Assembly (NCBI RefSeq): GCF_022539665.2
Contig: NC_081336.1
Span: 7,112,278-7,176,277 of the forward strand
DNA: 64,000 nt
From: Daphnia carinata
Taxonomy: Eukaryota > Arthropoda > Branchiopoda > Diplostraca > Daphniidae
Direction of reading: 5' to 3'
Part shown: positions 11,076-31,600 of the stretch, piece after piece
How the letters are laid out: each line of letters begins with the position of its first letter
Position numbering within the stretch: position 1 is the first letter of the stretch
Made by a program: the position numbers and the translations under genes
Notes under the pieces: generated by a model
What the model saw: the letters and a program-made list of their open reading frames with translations, nothing else
Told to the model about the DNA's origin: nothing
Databases searched by the model: none

Positions 11076-14000
11076 TCGAAATAAATGATCACAATCTAAT
11101 AGCTTGCTAACAACACAGTTATACTAAGTTAATATTTTATTAATTGTAACAGTTGGGTAGGGCGTACACTTTGACGTATCACTTCAATATCATTTAGCCA
11201 GTCACGGTTTTGGAACCGCAAGTGATGACAGGTGTTGAACGTATCAAGTTTTTTTCACGGTCGACAGATGGCCGACACTGCCACGGTTTTAGTGTCAACA
11301 ACGTGAACCAAAAGGAAATTGAACGCTGTCCTTTCTTAGTACATAAAGTGTCGGCCAGCAAGCCGAGACTGTGTCAAGTGCGTTCCGGTTGTTTCTCAAG
11401 ATCGTCACCACGAATCGTGTTCAGTTTTAAGGAATCAGCATTACAGGACACGAGCTAAAGGTAGGTGCAATTCTGTGACTTGTAGAAAGCTCAGGCCTTG
11501 TCCAAATCCCCCAAAACTTCGTCAGTCATTTTGTTTGCTGTTTAGCCTTGTTATTATTTACCTCACATCCTAAAAGAGGAACTCTAAGATGGCGAGGCAA
11601 GAACAATCGTAGCAACTGGGTGTAGTGTTTTTCCATTACCAGATGTGTTAATTTCCAATGGAGGTAAGATACAGCTTTTCTTCAGTGTCCTTTGTTGGAA
11701 CTTGGATATGATGTAAGATGATTGACAAGACTGGAAGGCGTAGAATGCTGCTCCCCCCACACGCCCAAAATAAGACCAGGATGTAATTATCTTGGGCGAA
11801 TTTCTTATCTTTTAACAGCTGTTATGATAGCGTTCATAGATTGCTTATCAGGTGACCGGAAAAGCTATCGAGATTGTGTTGAAGTTGTATTTCCGATTAG
11901 GTTTGTTGCAATGCATTGACGAGGCGGAAATCCTTGAGCTCCGTAGCCAAGGTCAGGAATAGAAGAAGCAGCCAAAAAAAAGTATTTATTTTGAAAATTC
12001 TGCACAAGGGGAGACTGGCGTTTGTTGAGCAAAGAATTAGTCATACAAATGGCACTCCCTTTTCATGATTTTCCGTTTATCTACGGGCCATGGCACGGCC
12101 AAAAGGGTTTCATTTCAAGATTTCTTAATTGGAAAAGATGTAATCTGTTTTGTCGAGAAAAAAAAAATGGGGGTTGTTTGCTAATTGATATTTCGTGATT
12201 TATGACGAATTAATCGTTTCACAGAGGCGATCCTGGTTGTAAAACACAAAAAGAACGAATTCGTCAAGATTGTTTTGGTCATAAAATCGCTAAACAAACA
12301 AAAAAAGTAACAACAAGATTTTGTTGACGTCAGATCCGCTTGAGAATGAAACGTGAAAAGGATTTTTCTTCTTGTTATTTTGCCCAAACGCGTTATACTG
12401 CTACTAGTAGTGATGTATTCCTTCTCTTTTTTTCTCGTTCCTTTTAAGAATGGAAATTGTAGTTTCGATTGACGGGTACGACTTGTTTTGATCGGCCAGG
12501 TCTGCCGCATTCCACATCGCGGCTCACGCACACCTGTCTACACACACGGATGTGCACCGCAAACAAGGAACCTGTGAAACGTTGCGAAAACATCTGAGAC
12601 GTCTCGTAAATTTGGTCGTCAGCAGGGGGAATGTTTCACGGTTCCCGCGTTCAATCAGGTGAAGAGAAGGATAGCCTAGAGCAAGGACAACAAAAATGAT
12701 TCCCGGACTCGGTTTTCACCAATGACGTCAACCATTCAAAGTCGCCAACCGAGAACTAGAAAGCCACCGCATTTTTTTTAGCTCTTTCATCGCCCTCTTC
12801 TTCTTCTTTCTTTTTATGAGTTTAGATCGATAGAGCTGCGTGCTCAATTGAACACGAACTTTCGCCCCTCACTGTAAATAGACACGCAGCCAATGGTGGT
12901 AAGACCCGCAAGTACCTTCATGCATCCTTGTTGTAACCCAGTTTAAGCAATGACCTCCCGCTTTCCAACAAGGCTTTTTTTGATCAAAGTTACAATTATC
13001 TGTGGTGATTAAGTAAGGATCAGGATAAGCGCCGTCGCTCTTTGCTACTGATTAAGTACGTTCTTGCGTTTTTGACCATCCCAACACGAAAACAAAATAA
13101 TAGATATTGCAGGTGCCGCTATTATTATCTTAAAATATATATATATATGCAATCGGTGTTTTTCTTTAAAAAAAGAGAAAACATGGCGACCCGGATGCGC
13201 GGGACCACAGCGTCGTGCTCACACACACACACACAGACAGACACGGTACAGGTGAAGCAGCTGTTGTTGTTGCGGCTTGTATCCTCTTGCCAAATTTTAT
13301 TTAAAAGAAATTCCCAAGCATAGGAAGAAGAAGAAAAAAAATAAGAATATTTTTCAAATCTTTTCGTTTTGCAAAGTAACGAAAAAAAGGGACGATAGAG
13401 GGCAAAAAAATGAGAGCGTCTATCTCTGGAAGAAGCAAAACAACAACACAAAAAAAAAAAAAAAAAAAAAGATGGAGGTTTGCTACTGTATATAGGTCGC
13501 AGCCGCCTTTAGTGGACTTGCTTACAGTCTAATATACCCCTCGAGCCGACCAATAAACGAGGACACGGGCATTCTCAATACACTCCATACGCGGTTGGAG
13601 TTTTTAATTTTTCTTCTTCTTTTCCCTCTCTTAAAAATGCCCTTTTTATTTTCCCCGAAAGAAATTGACCGTCCAGATTGATGATTGGAACGTCAGCGCC
13701 TTTGGCAACGTGAAGGTGGTGTGGTGGGCGTGCGGTGGGCCAAACTCTCTCTCTACCTGGCCGCCCGCTAGATCCTGGTTGCGGCCGCCGTGAGAGAAAG
13801 GAACAGCTCTCTCTCTCGATGGAAATAAGGCGAACCGGATGTTCTCGCCTTATCTCTTTTGTCTCTCTGGCTTCTCTAGTATAGTCTGTCTCAGTGAGAC
13901 TAAAACAACCCGATTGAAACGGTCGCTACTTTGTACTCGCCCAGTACGGATTTTATCTGTGATGTGTTTCACTTGTTTCTGAAACTTGTGCTAGTGTGTT

Positions 14001-15115
14001 TCCACAACAGTCGTATTATGCTTCTTCGCTTTGATGCTACGGTAAATTTCGGATTTCTTCTCAGGCCTTGAAATGGAGTTTTTTTTTTTTAAGAATGTTG
14101 TTATACCTTTGCTCGGTGTGTTACTCGTTAAAAAAGAAAAACGAAAGAAGAAAATGCACAGTTTTATTCTGGCAGGCAACTTTATATAGCCGTGGCCTTT
14201 GTGTCCCCGGTGCGTCGACCCTGAACGAAGCCAAATAAATCACGCATCATGATGTTACTAGCCAGTTTATAGCCGCAAGCCATTTAGTGTTTTGTGGGGC
14301 CAACATCGTTTTTCTTCTTTTCTTGTTGGCCTTTTTTTTTAATTTTAGTGACTTGCCGATGATAGACGAATCTATGGTCCCCCCGGTTTCATGAATTGCG
14401 TTTTAATTGGACGATCACTCTGTGGGTTCCAGAGGTGACTGTCTGTCCGCTATTGGTCATGCCCAGTGTGTTTGTTTAAACTCTTTAAGGCAACGGATGG
14501 ACAAAGATAAGATAGCAGAGAGATACGCTGCACGTATAGGAACGAAATGATAAATTTCTTCTTAAGAATGCCAAACTTTGTCAACTGCACGAGCATTGAC
14601 AGTTGTTGTCCGTCTTATTCTCACCTGAGCATAAAGTCCCAATTGGAATGCACCATTCGTCCATGCTTTGATGTCGCTCGCGGCCATAGAACGACGCAGG
14701 TAGTTTGAACGGAATGCAAATAATCCGTACATCGCTTTACTCTCGAATGTTTTAATGATCGTGAATTGGCCATTTATTTTCGGCCATTATTCTGCTGCCT
14801 AAAAAGAAAAAAAAATCGTTATCAAAATAGCAACGAGACCAGTGTCCTTCACTTAAAAAATCTGTTTTGTTTTTGCAAAAGAAAACCTTTAAAGCTTTCC
14901 TCGTTCGCGGCACGACGTCAGCAGTTACGCGCATTTCTTTTATCATTCTCTGACCTTGGCGTGAAAAAATACCGAATAGTCTGAACAATACAAACAACAC
15001 AGTCGCTCGTTTTCTCAAAGCGAGAGAGACGAAAAATGAAAGGAAGAATAGAAAATGTTTTTTTACAATCGACCTATGTATTTTGTTATTCTAGCAGTTG
15101 GCTCGGTGTGGTCCG
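11076..15115. other. Long upstream region and probable non-coding leader of the ZC3H12 gene
   Basis: About 4 kb without a supported coding exon. A possible 5' non-coding exon ends at about 11460 with a GTAGGT donor, and the first coding exon is preceded by an acceptor (TTCTAGCAG) at about 15098. A TATA-like word TATATAGG at about 13488-13495 could mark another start site. Low-complexity pieces include (AT)n at about 13135-13148, (CA)n at about 13219-13233, poly(A) at about 13451-13470 and CT runs at 13745-13815. The open frame 11210-11458 has no recognisable protein and sits where a 5' UTR is expected. Confidence 0.45.
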
Positions 15116-18128
<3,013 letters not shown>

Positions 18129-18709
18129 CTGTCGAACGGGAATGTCAAAATTACGTTGCATCCTATTGTTTTAGAAAAAAAGAATCTGCTCCCTGACATC
18201 AGTATTCGATGCTGTGGGAGGCAAGATCTTTGTCCTGAGAAGTTCCTTCGTGGACTGTCAAATGCCATTAAATGTGAATGCACACACTTTTGTTTAGTGA
18301 TCATGTTTGACAGTTTGGTTTGCCTCTGTCCGTTTGGCCTTTCCTGTAGTCTCCTGATCGACTTAAAAACGACAATCGTCGAAGAGCTCATTTGTACTTG
18401 ACCAGTCTTTATTGAAAAGCGGCTTTGAATTTCGTGGATCCATGATCGTTTTATTTATCCTTTGAAACTCTCCGCTTTTGGGTCAAGTTTTATTACTGCA
18501 ATACTATGTATTGCGGAGTCTATATATAATTATCTATATATACTTGGTATGAGGGGTTTTCACCCTGCCGGACGTTTTCTTTTTGTTTTTCTTACAACTT
18601 TGGCTCTCTCTCCTCTCTCCTGTATATCTATTTGAAGTTTTTTTCGACAATGTCATATGCCATCCTGATTGTATTAAAATCGATACATATTCTTGCGCAC
18701 AAAATGTAT
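18129..18709. other. Convergent 3' UTRs of the ZC3H12 gene (+) and LAS1L (-)
   Basis: AT-rich sequence between two convergent stop codons, with ATTAAA at about 18673 as a possible plus-strand poly(A) signal and a TATATA-rich tract at about 18522-18542. No gene is seen. Confidence 0.4.
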
Positions 18710-21122
18710 TTATCTTGTTGTCACCGTCGACTGCCCGACTAGACCTTCTTTAGTCAGCCCACCTCTTCGTCTTCGTTTACGCATTAGTGAATTCCAATCA
18801 AATCGCTCTCCAGTTCGTTTCGTACCGTTCGTGAGGCGATCTGAATTGCAATCATCTGATTCTGCGTCGACTAATTCCCATTCGACTCCTTTAAATTTCA
18901 ATTCTTCTATCCTATTCTTCGGCAAGCTTCCAATAGGGATACGAGACCAATCGTGCTCTGTGATTTTCAAAAATTAATAAACAAACAAAGTATTTAAAAA
19001 AGAACCAAAACATGTTGTTAAAAAAAACCACCAAGGAATGGAAGAAAATTACCTGTGCACAATGTCCATACATCAATCACTGGAGCTAGATCAGCCGAAG
19101 ATTCGTCGACTTGAGGATATCGATCACGTGAATCTTCTTGCTCTAGGGGTTTTTCTTTCACGGGATTCAACATTTCGACGGTGTAAATTTTTGAATGCGT
19201 TGTCGACTTGCCAAGACCGGCACGCCTTGAAGGTTCGGCCGACGTGTTGCCATCCAAATATAGGCGCAACAGAGCGGCCACTTTCTCTTGCTTCGTTGCA
19301 TCTACAGGCGGATTTTGTAACTGAAAGAGTCTGTTCAACATTTTAAAAAAATTGTGAGTAATGAATTGAAGACTTATTTTAAAATTATAATCCTTACTTA
19401 GATACAGTGTTCCACGTGTCAGGATGGGGTTCTTGAAGGATCGGTAAGGTCATTTTTTCCCAGTTTGTTGAACGCCAATTTTCGTCAAATTTGAATATGT
19501 TTTTAGCATTCTGAGGATTATTTTGTGCAAACAAAAGGGCGTTTGCCATAGCAGAAATCAAACCCAGGTGAGCCTTTCTAGTATTATCATCTGCAATTTC
19601 TATGTGAACCAGACTGTTCATCAAATGTGGGACTAGTTTCCATTGCTCGATCCTGTTCCAGATGGGTTTTAGGTTGCCGAAAATTGTGCCCTTCCCAGGT
19701 TTTGTTAGCAGATAGGGACTTCGGCACAAGGCGGAGATGAAACATTTTCCTTCAAAGACAGCATCTTTTTCTGCATCGTGCTCCATTTCTTCTTCGCCAT
19801 CACTTTCCACCAGCTCGGACAACAAACGTTTGATATCGTCAAAGACTAAAGGTTGGAGTTTTTTTAGCGGCACAGTCAAGTTGGCAATTTCTTTTTTGTT
19901 CAAAGGAGTGGCAAACTTTTTGGTCTGCAGCCAAAGTTTGTAAAGGTACTGGTGGAGCTCGCGAGACTGGATTTCATTGATAGAATTCCGAGAGGCCATT
20001 TCCTTAAGCAGTAACACTAGCATTGACACGGCTAGTTGCAATTCTTTAGATACCACGGCACACTTCGGAGCCAAGCCCGTTCCCTCTTCCTTTGCCTCCT
20101 TCGTCTTGGTAAGCATCATGCGAGATGTCGCGTTATTGGACTCGGGCCAGTAAAGATCAAAGCTGTCTTCTTCTTCTGTACGCCAATAGTTCTCCTATTT
20201 ACAAAAAAGTTGCAATGATTTCATCACATTAAGGAAAGCAATTGGTCTCATTACCTTCAACCATTCCATAGCTAAATTGGCGCCTTAAAGATTAAAAAAA
20301 GAAAAAAAGAAATCGTAAATAAAATTTAAAAAAAAGACGTAATAGGACGTAAGAAAGGTGGTTTCTACCTGGCCTAAGGATATCTAATGAAGGCATCTTT
20401 GCGTGCGTGGCTTCGTGTCGGATACTGACTACCCAGTCGGGAATACCTGCCATTTCGGCAATGGCAGAAATGGGTTGATGTCTTAAATCGACTTGCCCTA
20501 GATGAGATATCAAGTTGATGAATCTAAATAAAGATATAAATATTTATTCAAAACATAATGTTACAATGCTGCAAGATAAAAACACAATATTACCTGATAA
20601 TCGCTGTAGAGTACATTAACACAATGTCATTCTCAGAAAGAGCATGATTTGCATCGAACTTGTATTCCTCGTCCCGCAATATTGCTTGCAGCAAATACAA
20701 TGAACATTCAATACCTAACGATAGCTTGGTAACCCTAAGGAGGAAAAAAGTAATGAAAAATTATGTTTGAATAAACTTTCAATCATAGTACCTGGATTTC
20801 CACACAATCATTTTATTAAGACCAGCCCATTTCTCCTTTCTTTTCTCTGAGTATACTTGTTTATATACTTGATTCCACTCCTCCCTAAAGACAAAAAAAA
20901 TTATAAATGGAATTAAATTGCTCATGTTTTGGTGTTTGGAAATAACCTAAAATCTACAGTAAATTTGCATGTTTACATTACAAGAACCACGTGATCTTTC
21001 TTTTGAAAGCTAACTGAACCACCACCACACCCTATTATAACACATTTTGTTTTAAAAAATTTAGAAAAAAAACTAGCTTACATAGAAATCCATGGAACTA
21101 ATCGTTCAGTCTTGCTGGCCAT
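18710..21122 (-). CDS. LAS1L: Las1-like pre-rRNA endoribonuclease, 8 exons, with an apparent +1 frameshift
   Basis: Exons on the minus strand: 21122-21082, 20884-20792, 20734-20594, 20523-20369, 20283-20255, 20195-19398, 19330-19053, 18957-18710, about 593 residues. It begins MASKTERLVPWISMEEW. The HEPN nuclease motif R-x4-H is RHEATH in exon 4. The C-terminus (ELKFKGVEWELVDAESDD) is typical. LAS1L with NOL9/Grc3 cuts ITS2 during 60S maturation in the nucleolus. Phases agree everywhere except inside exon 6. Reading ENYWRTEEEDSF continues to UUU UGA at 20162-20157, and the protein resumes one base later as DLYWPESNNATSRMM. One extra base in the A4/T4 run (20159-20162) or real +1 frameshifting would explain it. 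The 5' end is divergent from warts. Confidence 0.88.
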
Positions 21123-22025
21123 CGAAATGAAAATTCAAAACAAAATAAATTTGAACATGTGCCTGATCGTTTTCCAAAAATTCCCTTGTTTCTTTTCCGT
21201 TTGTCGTCTGTTTTGGTACCAACATTCTCCGCTAAGGGGACGCTTTTGACCAATGCCCTTGAAATTATTATTCGCTTCTTAATGAAAATGAATCGTAATT
21301 AGTATGTGTGCCACAACTATGGTATCTTTTAGACAAAAAGCAGGGCAATAATGTTTCTTAACAATTATAGGAAATCAGCGTTGAAAGCATCATACCCGTT
21401 GTTTGAGTGTTAGGTCGTGGACTTCGAGGTAAAATTCTTTTTCCCAAATGAAACCGCCAGAGGGGCGAAGTAGGCTTAGTAGTCTGCGCTGGCTTCAGTG
21501 TTATTCCTAGCTGAATGTATTTCGTGACGAGTGTTGTTTTGTCCGTGTGTGGACAAAAAGTTAACTTTATATTTTAATGTTATTGTTTCATTTTCAAGTT
21601 GTATTGTATAACTACCCAAGTAAGTCATAGTGCTTTAAGCTGTTGAAAGTATTTGACTAGTAAAACAAAGTTTTCGATGGGACCGTCCTGTGCTCGCTCT
21701 CGGAAGTTCTTTCAAGATGGCGGAAAATGCCAAACAAGTTGCCCGTCTTGGAGGCAGCTATAGCCTTAGTTCTTTCTATTTCGCGTGTGACGATATGTTT
21801 GGATTTGCATGATTCACAATAATCGAAGGTTAGAAAAAGGCACCTAGAAATCTAATTTCTATTCTTGATCTTGCAGGTCTGTGATTACCCTGACCTTGGA
21901 CACAATTTTTTCAAAGTGAATGAACTTGTGATTAAGAATTGCTATAGTGAGTGAAACAATGTGGTGGATCATCAGTGCAGTTTTCTGGCCATGTCAATTT
22001 CATTAAAGACTATGGGCCTACCAGT
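21123..22025. promoter_or_regulatory. Bidirectional upstream region of LAS1L and warts
   Basis: About 900 nt separate the LAS1L start (minus) and the warts start (plus). A short leader frame MAENAKQVARLGG... of about 34 codons begins at 21717 (context CAAGATGG). It could be an upstream ORF of the warts mRNA if transcription starts before it. The warts frame has a stop at 21948-21950, which sets 22026 as the first usable ATG in this exon. Confidence 0.45.
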
Positions 22026-27767
<5,742 letters not shown>

Positions 27768-28677
27768 GACGTTGAGCTCATTTGTGTATACGTTTGTGTG
27801 ATCAATTCACGCTCCACTGCCCTCACTGGAAAACATAATCGGTGAGGTTCCAACCAACCAAACCAAAACAAAGCTTTTTTCCCTCTCTACAGTTTTTAAA
27901 AAGGCAGGCGCTTTCGAATTGTTAAATATGAAGGCAGCAAAATTCCATTCGGTTTTGACGTAGCAGCAGCTTTTAATGCTGTATTAACCGACTGTTCCGC
28001 AGAGGAACTGAATCTCGCGATGTTGCTGCCGTCTCCCCTAGATCACAGTTTCCCAAAGAATACTCGGCCCCACCGTTTTTTTGAAACGCAAATCAAATTG
28101 CGAGCCTTTTTCGTCTTTTTCGAAATATTTCGAGTTGGTGGGTGATGGGTTGAGGAATTTTGACTTTTTTTTTTTTTTGCTGCCTTTAGAATCATGATTT
28201 ACGTTACTATTGAATGCCAGTGTATCGAAACAAAAAATTTAAAAAAATAAAAAAACCTTTCTCTTTTGGGAAGGCCTCTGATTTAGGGTACGTCCACAAA
28301 TTTCGTTTTTTTTTCTGTTTCAAATATTTCCTTTCGTTTACTACTTCGTTAGCTATTTGTTCTCCGCCCTTATGTTAGATTTTGCTACCGACTTACCAAT
28401 CCTCCTTAATGTTTTTGTAAAGAGTTGTGGCAAAGAAGTTTTACGTAAATGGCGTTTGGCCAAGCGTTTTTTTCGATGCCCTACTGTAAACCATCCGTTA
28501 CGGTTTACTGCAACATTTGCGGAATTCGTGCCTTCGGAGCGTGAGCCTGTCGAATGGCCCATACCTTGTAATCTGTTGTATATTGTGTGCTAATGTGTAA
28601 TTATGGCGATCCATTTAACGGATATGTTGGTGGAAAAGGTCGTGTGTATGTGCGTGTAAATTAAATCTGGAAGACAA
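27768..28677 (+). other. warts 3' UTR
   Basis: About 0.9 kb of T-rich sequence between the warts stop and the poly(A) signal, with several poly(T)/poly(A) tracts. The short open frames at 28353-28593 show no family match. Confidence 0.5.
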
Positions 28678-28688
28678 CAATAAATAAA
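28678..28688 (+). terminator. warts poly(A) signal
   Basis: Two overlapping AATAAA-type hexamers (CAATAAATAAAG) about 0.9 kb after the warts stop, followed by a T-rich stretch. Confidence 0.55.
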
Positions 28689-29503
28689 GTGTGTTTTTAA
28701 CTTGAATGATTTTTTTCCGGCTACCTTAGCTGCGTGGCGTTCTTCAATTGTTGGTTCTTCAAATCAAGGAATCCTATTTCAGTTCGCCCGAAGAATTCGT
28801 TTTAATAAAAATATAGGAAAAATAATTAAATCCAAATATATCAGTAATTATCGAAGAAGAAATATTAATTACCAAAGTCTGGCAACATGTTGTTGCGAAT
28901 ATGACTCCTCCCACTTCCTCTTTACCACGCGAAATCGCCATTCACTCTGTTGTGCTTCCCCTGGTATGCAACAATAGATGTCCCCAAAATTGTCTATTGT
29001 GATGTTACTTCAGTAAATTTTACGTCGATCAAGTACATCACTGCGTATGACTTTATATGGAATACTTGCTGTTGTTTGAGGTACCACATAACTTTCTAGT
29101 GCATTCCAGCATTTTTTGTTTCCTTTTTCTTTTCAAGATTTTAGTTTTTTAATGTTCTCTTGACTACATGACGTCTAATGCATCGGGTGAAACGTTGATG
29201 CATGGCTTTTCCTCAGGTCTTATTGAGTTTGGTAAAATCTTTGCGGTCAAATTTTCAACAAGTTGTGTTTCTAGATGTACGTTTTAAACTGGAGCGGTGA
29301 TTGGAATTGGAATTGTATTTTGAATTGACATTTCGCCTACCACCACTCGGGAAGTAGCTGTGTAATCCGAATTTAGATAAATTATTTAACAACGTTAAGT
29401 CGTCGTAGCTCATTTAACAAAATAAGTTCAGGAGTTCAAGCTTTTACTGTAGGGACATCTAGTGGCTATGTTATTAACTTTACTTTTATTTTTCAGGCGG
29501 AAA
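28689..29503. other. Intergenic; upstream of the AT-hook gene
   Basis: AT-rich. It probably holds the promoter and 5' leader of the 29.5 kb gene; a splice acceptor (TTTTTCAG) sits at about 29489-29496 just before its ATG. No other feature is recognised. Confidence 0.4.
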
Positions 29504-30977
29504 ATGTACAGCATACCGGTAATCAATTTACCAGATGAGTGGGATGAGGAGAGTGAAGAGACAGAAGAAGAAGTTAGCCAGACATTGGATGAAGGAGAAG
29601 AAGATGATGATGAAACTTTGTATCCGATAACGCATCGGGATGCGAGCACTGCAACAGATGAGGATGTTGACCAAAAGACAGATGGACGAATACAGCGGAA
29701 GAGTAAAAAAATTGGAAGTTCACTGAAAAATGTTGCGGAACAAATAGTCCATCAGCACCGAAAACTCTTGAATAAGCATGAAGTACTACTGGGCAAACGA
29801 CGCGCAACATTGCAGAACATCAGCTTACTGCACGACAAACTCCTAAACATATGGAACGAGAAAATGAAGAGTCAGCACGAATATGGCTACCAGTATCTAC
29901 GTTCGATTGAAAACAGCCAAACGACGTGGCAGTCTAAAATGACTGAAAGTTGTAAGCGCAACGATTTGGCTTCTTCAAACGGTCATAAGCAGACAGGCGA
30001 CGAGACAGTGGTACAAATACACAGGAGAAGTTCAAAGCAAGAAGTGGAAAGGTTAGGCAGGGATTTACTGGATTCCAGTGAAAAACGCTTGAAGACGTTG
30101 GAAGAAGTCGTGTCTTTAATCAGCAAAGAACTAGAAGAAGCCAAAAAAGAATGTGGAATACTTGACAAGGAATTGGCTGAAACGGTAATTTATCTGGAAG
30201 AAAAGGAAGAAATGTTGAAAATGATAAATGAAAGTGAAGAAACTGAAGTCGCAGATGGGAAAGTCCATTCACGTGGAATGTCGATGCAGTCAAATGGAAG
30301 TAATAGAAATAAGATGATTCATCGTTCACCTCCACAACCATACACTTTTAAATCCGAAAGGGAAATAACAGAATTTTTTGTCGAAAAAAGATCCACTGCG
30401 ATTTATCCAGCTTACGGAAGCAATTCAGGTGAGAACATAACGTTTAACAAGCTATTGCAACAATAAGTGCATTATATTGTACCTTCATCTAGGGAACAAC
30501 AAGCAGGAGGTACCTTCAGTATCAACTAATAGTCACCGTAGTTCTTACAGTACTGCATCATGTTCATTTCCAGCAGACCAAAGTACCTATTATTGCGCAG
30601 CTCTTCTCATACTCGATTCTGTACTTATTCTTATTATGGCTTTTAAATTAATGTTTATTCGCCTTTTGTTTTCAGGTTGTTTTGGAGACAATGCGTCATC
30701 GAGGAGCTCCGAGGCCGAGTCAACGGATAATAACCACACTTTAACGCCGAAATACCGATACTCGTATTTCTATGGGACAGGTAACAGACCGTCATGTTCA
30801 TCAACCGCCATCTCTCACAACCATGCATCCGAGCCACCTAAGAAACGTGGTCGCCCCCGGAAGCTGCCTGATGTTGGGCGGCTTCCCGTAGATGCAAGCG
30901 AATCTTGTAAGAAAAAACGTGGTCGTCCGCGAAAGTATTTGAAACTCGAATTGACAAGAATATCTTCTACAATCTAA
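29504..30977 (+). CDS. Unassigned coiled-coil protein with two AT-hooks
   Basis: Three exons (29504-30428, 30493-30582, 30676-30977) close in phase to 438 residues. The start MYSIPVINLPDEWDEE follows a splice acceptor. Residues about 10-45 are very acidic. Residues about 60-130 are basic and helical. A long heptad-like, Lys/Glu-rich coiled coil spans about residues 180-260 (EEVVSLISKELEEAKKE). Near the C-terminus two near-identical AT-hook cores, KKRGRPRK, lie about 25 residues apart, ending a few residues before the stop. AT-hooks bind the minor groove of AT-rich DNA, so a nuclear chromatin-associated role is a reasonable inference; no enzyme domain is seen. I do not recognise the family. 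Alternatives are a centromere or kinetochore-like protein or a transcription cofactor. Confidence 0.75.
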
Positions 30978-31404
30978 GCACTAGGCAAACAATTTTATAG
31001 GTGTGGATGTACCTGAAATGTACTTTTAGAATCGCAGACCAATGTTTTGTTCTTATGGTTCTAACGACGCAACTGTTTTCAACTGTACGAAAATTCATGT
31101 AGTGGGTAATTTGAAACTAAATTTCACGGTGTGAAATCTTTTAAAACTTAAATGGAATAACATGTTGAGCACAGTTTTTGAACACCTAAATTGTTAAACG
31201 AAAAGAGAAGCTGGATGTTGTTCATGTGGCAGGAGGATATGTTACATTGTGAAGTGAACTTTTCAAAAGTTTTCCAACCTATTTCAGAATTTGTCATGAT
31301 TTTTTTTTTTTCGATTTTCGAAAACTAGATTGTTTATGTTACTGGATGCAAACTATTATTGTTCTCAAGTCGAGATAATGACAAATCACGTATCCGCATC
31401 GTCA
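30978..31404. other. 3' flank of the AT-hook gene
   Basis: AT-rich sequence after the stop at 30977, likely 3' UTR. No other feature is seen. Confidence 0.35.
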
Positions 31405-31600
31405 AAATACCCGCTTCGGAATCTGGAATAAGTTGCAGCCAAACGTTTGCTGCCTATTTTCCTTCTCCCTAGATGGCAGTAAATGGATGTTGCTTGACTT
31501 CTTCCCACTAGATGGCAGCACATTGTTCCATGCTTCATTCGAAAGGCTGCTTGTCTTTTCGTTAGATGGCAGCACGTTGTAGACTATCAAACCGAGGGCC
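31405..31600 (+). repeat. Dispersed repeat copy 1 with three AGATGGCAG motifs
   Basis: It contains CCCTAGATGGCAG (31467-31479), CCACTAGATGGCAGCA (31505-31520) and TTAGATGGCAGCAC (31562-31575). It is homologous to the minus strand of 45565-45750: both begin with CGCTTCGGAATCTGGA, followed by GTTGCAGC, TTTGCTGC, TTTTCTTCT and the motif-bearing segments in the same order. The middle motif fits the CTCF core as known in animals. Confidence 0.6.

Noticed and set aside
13125-13495. Lys/Asn- and Cys/Phe-rich frames
   Set aside because: Products of (AT)n, (CA)n and poly(A) tracts in the regulatory region of the ZC3H12 gene.
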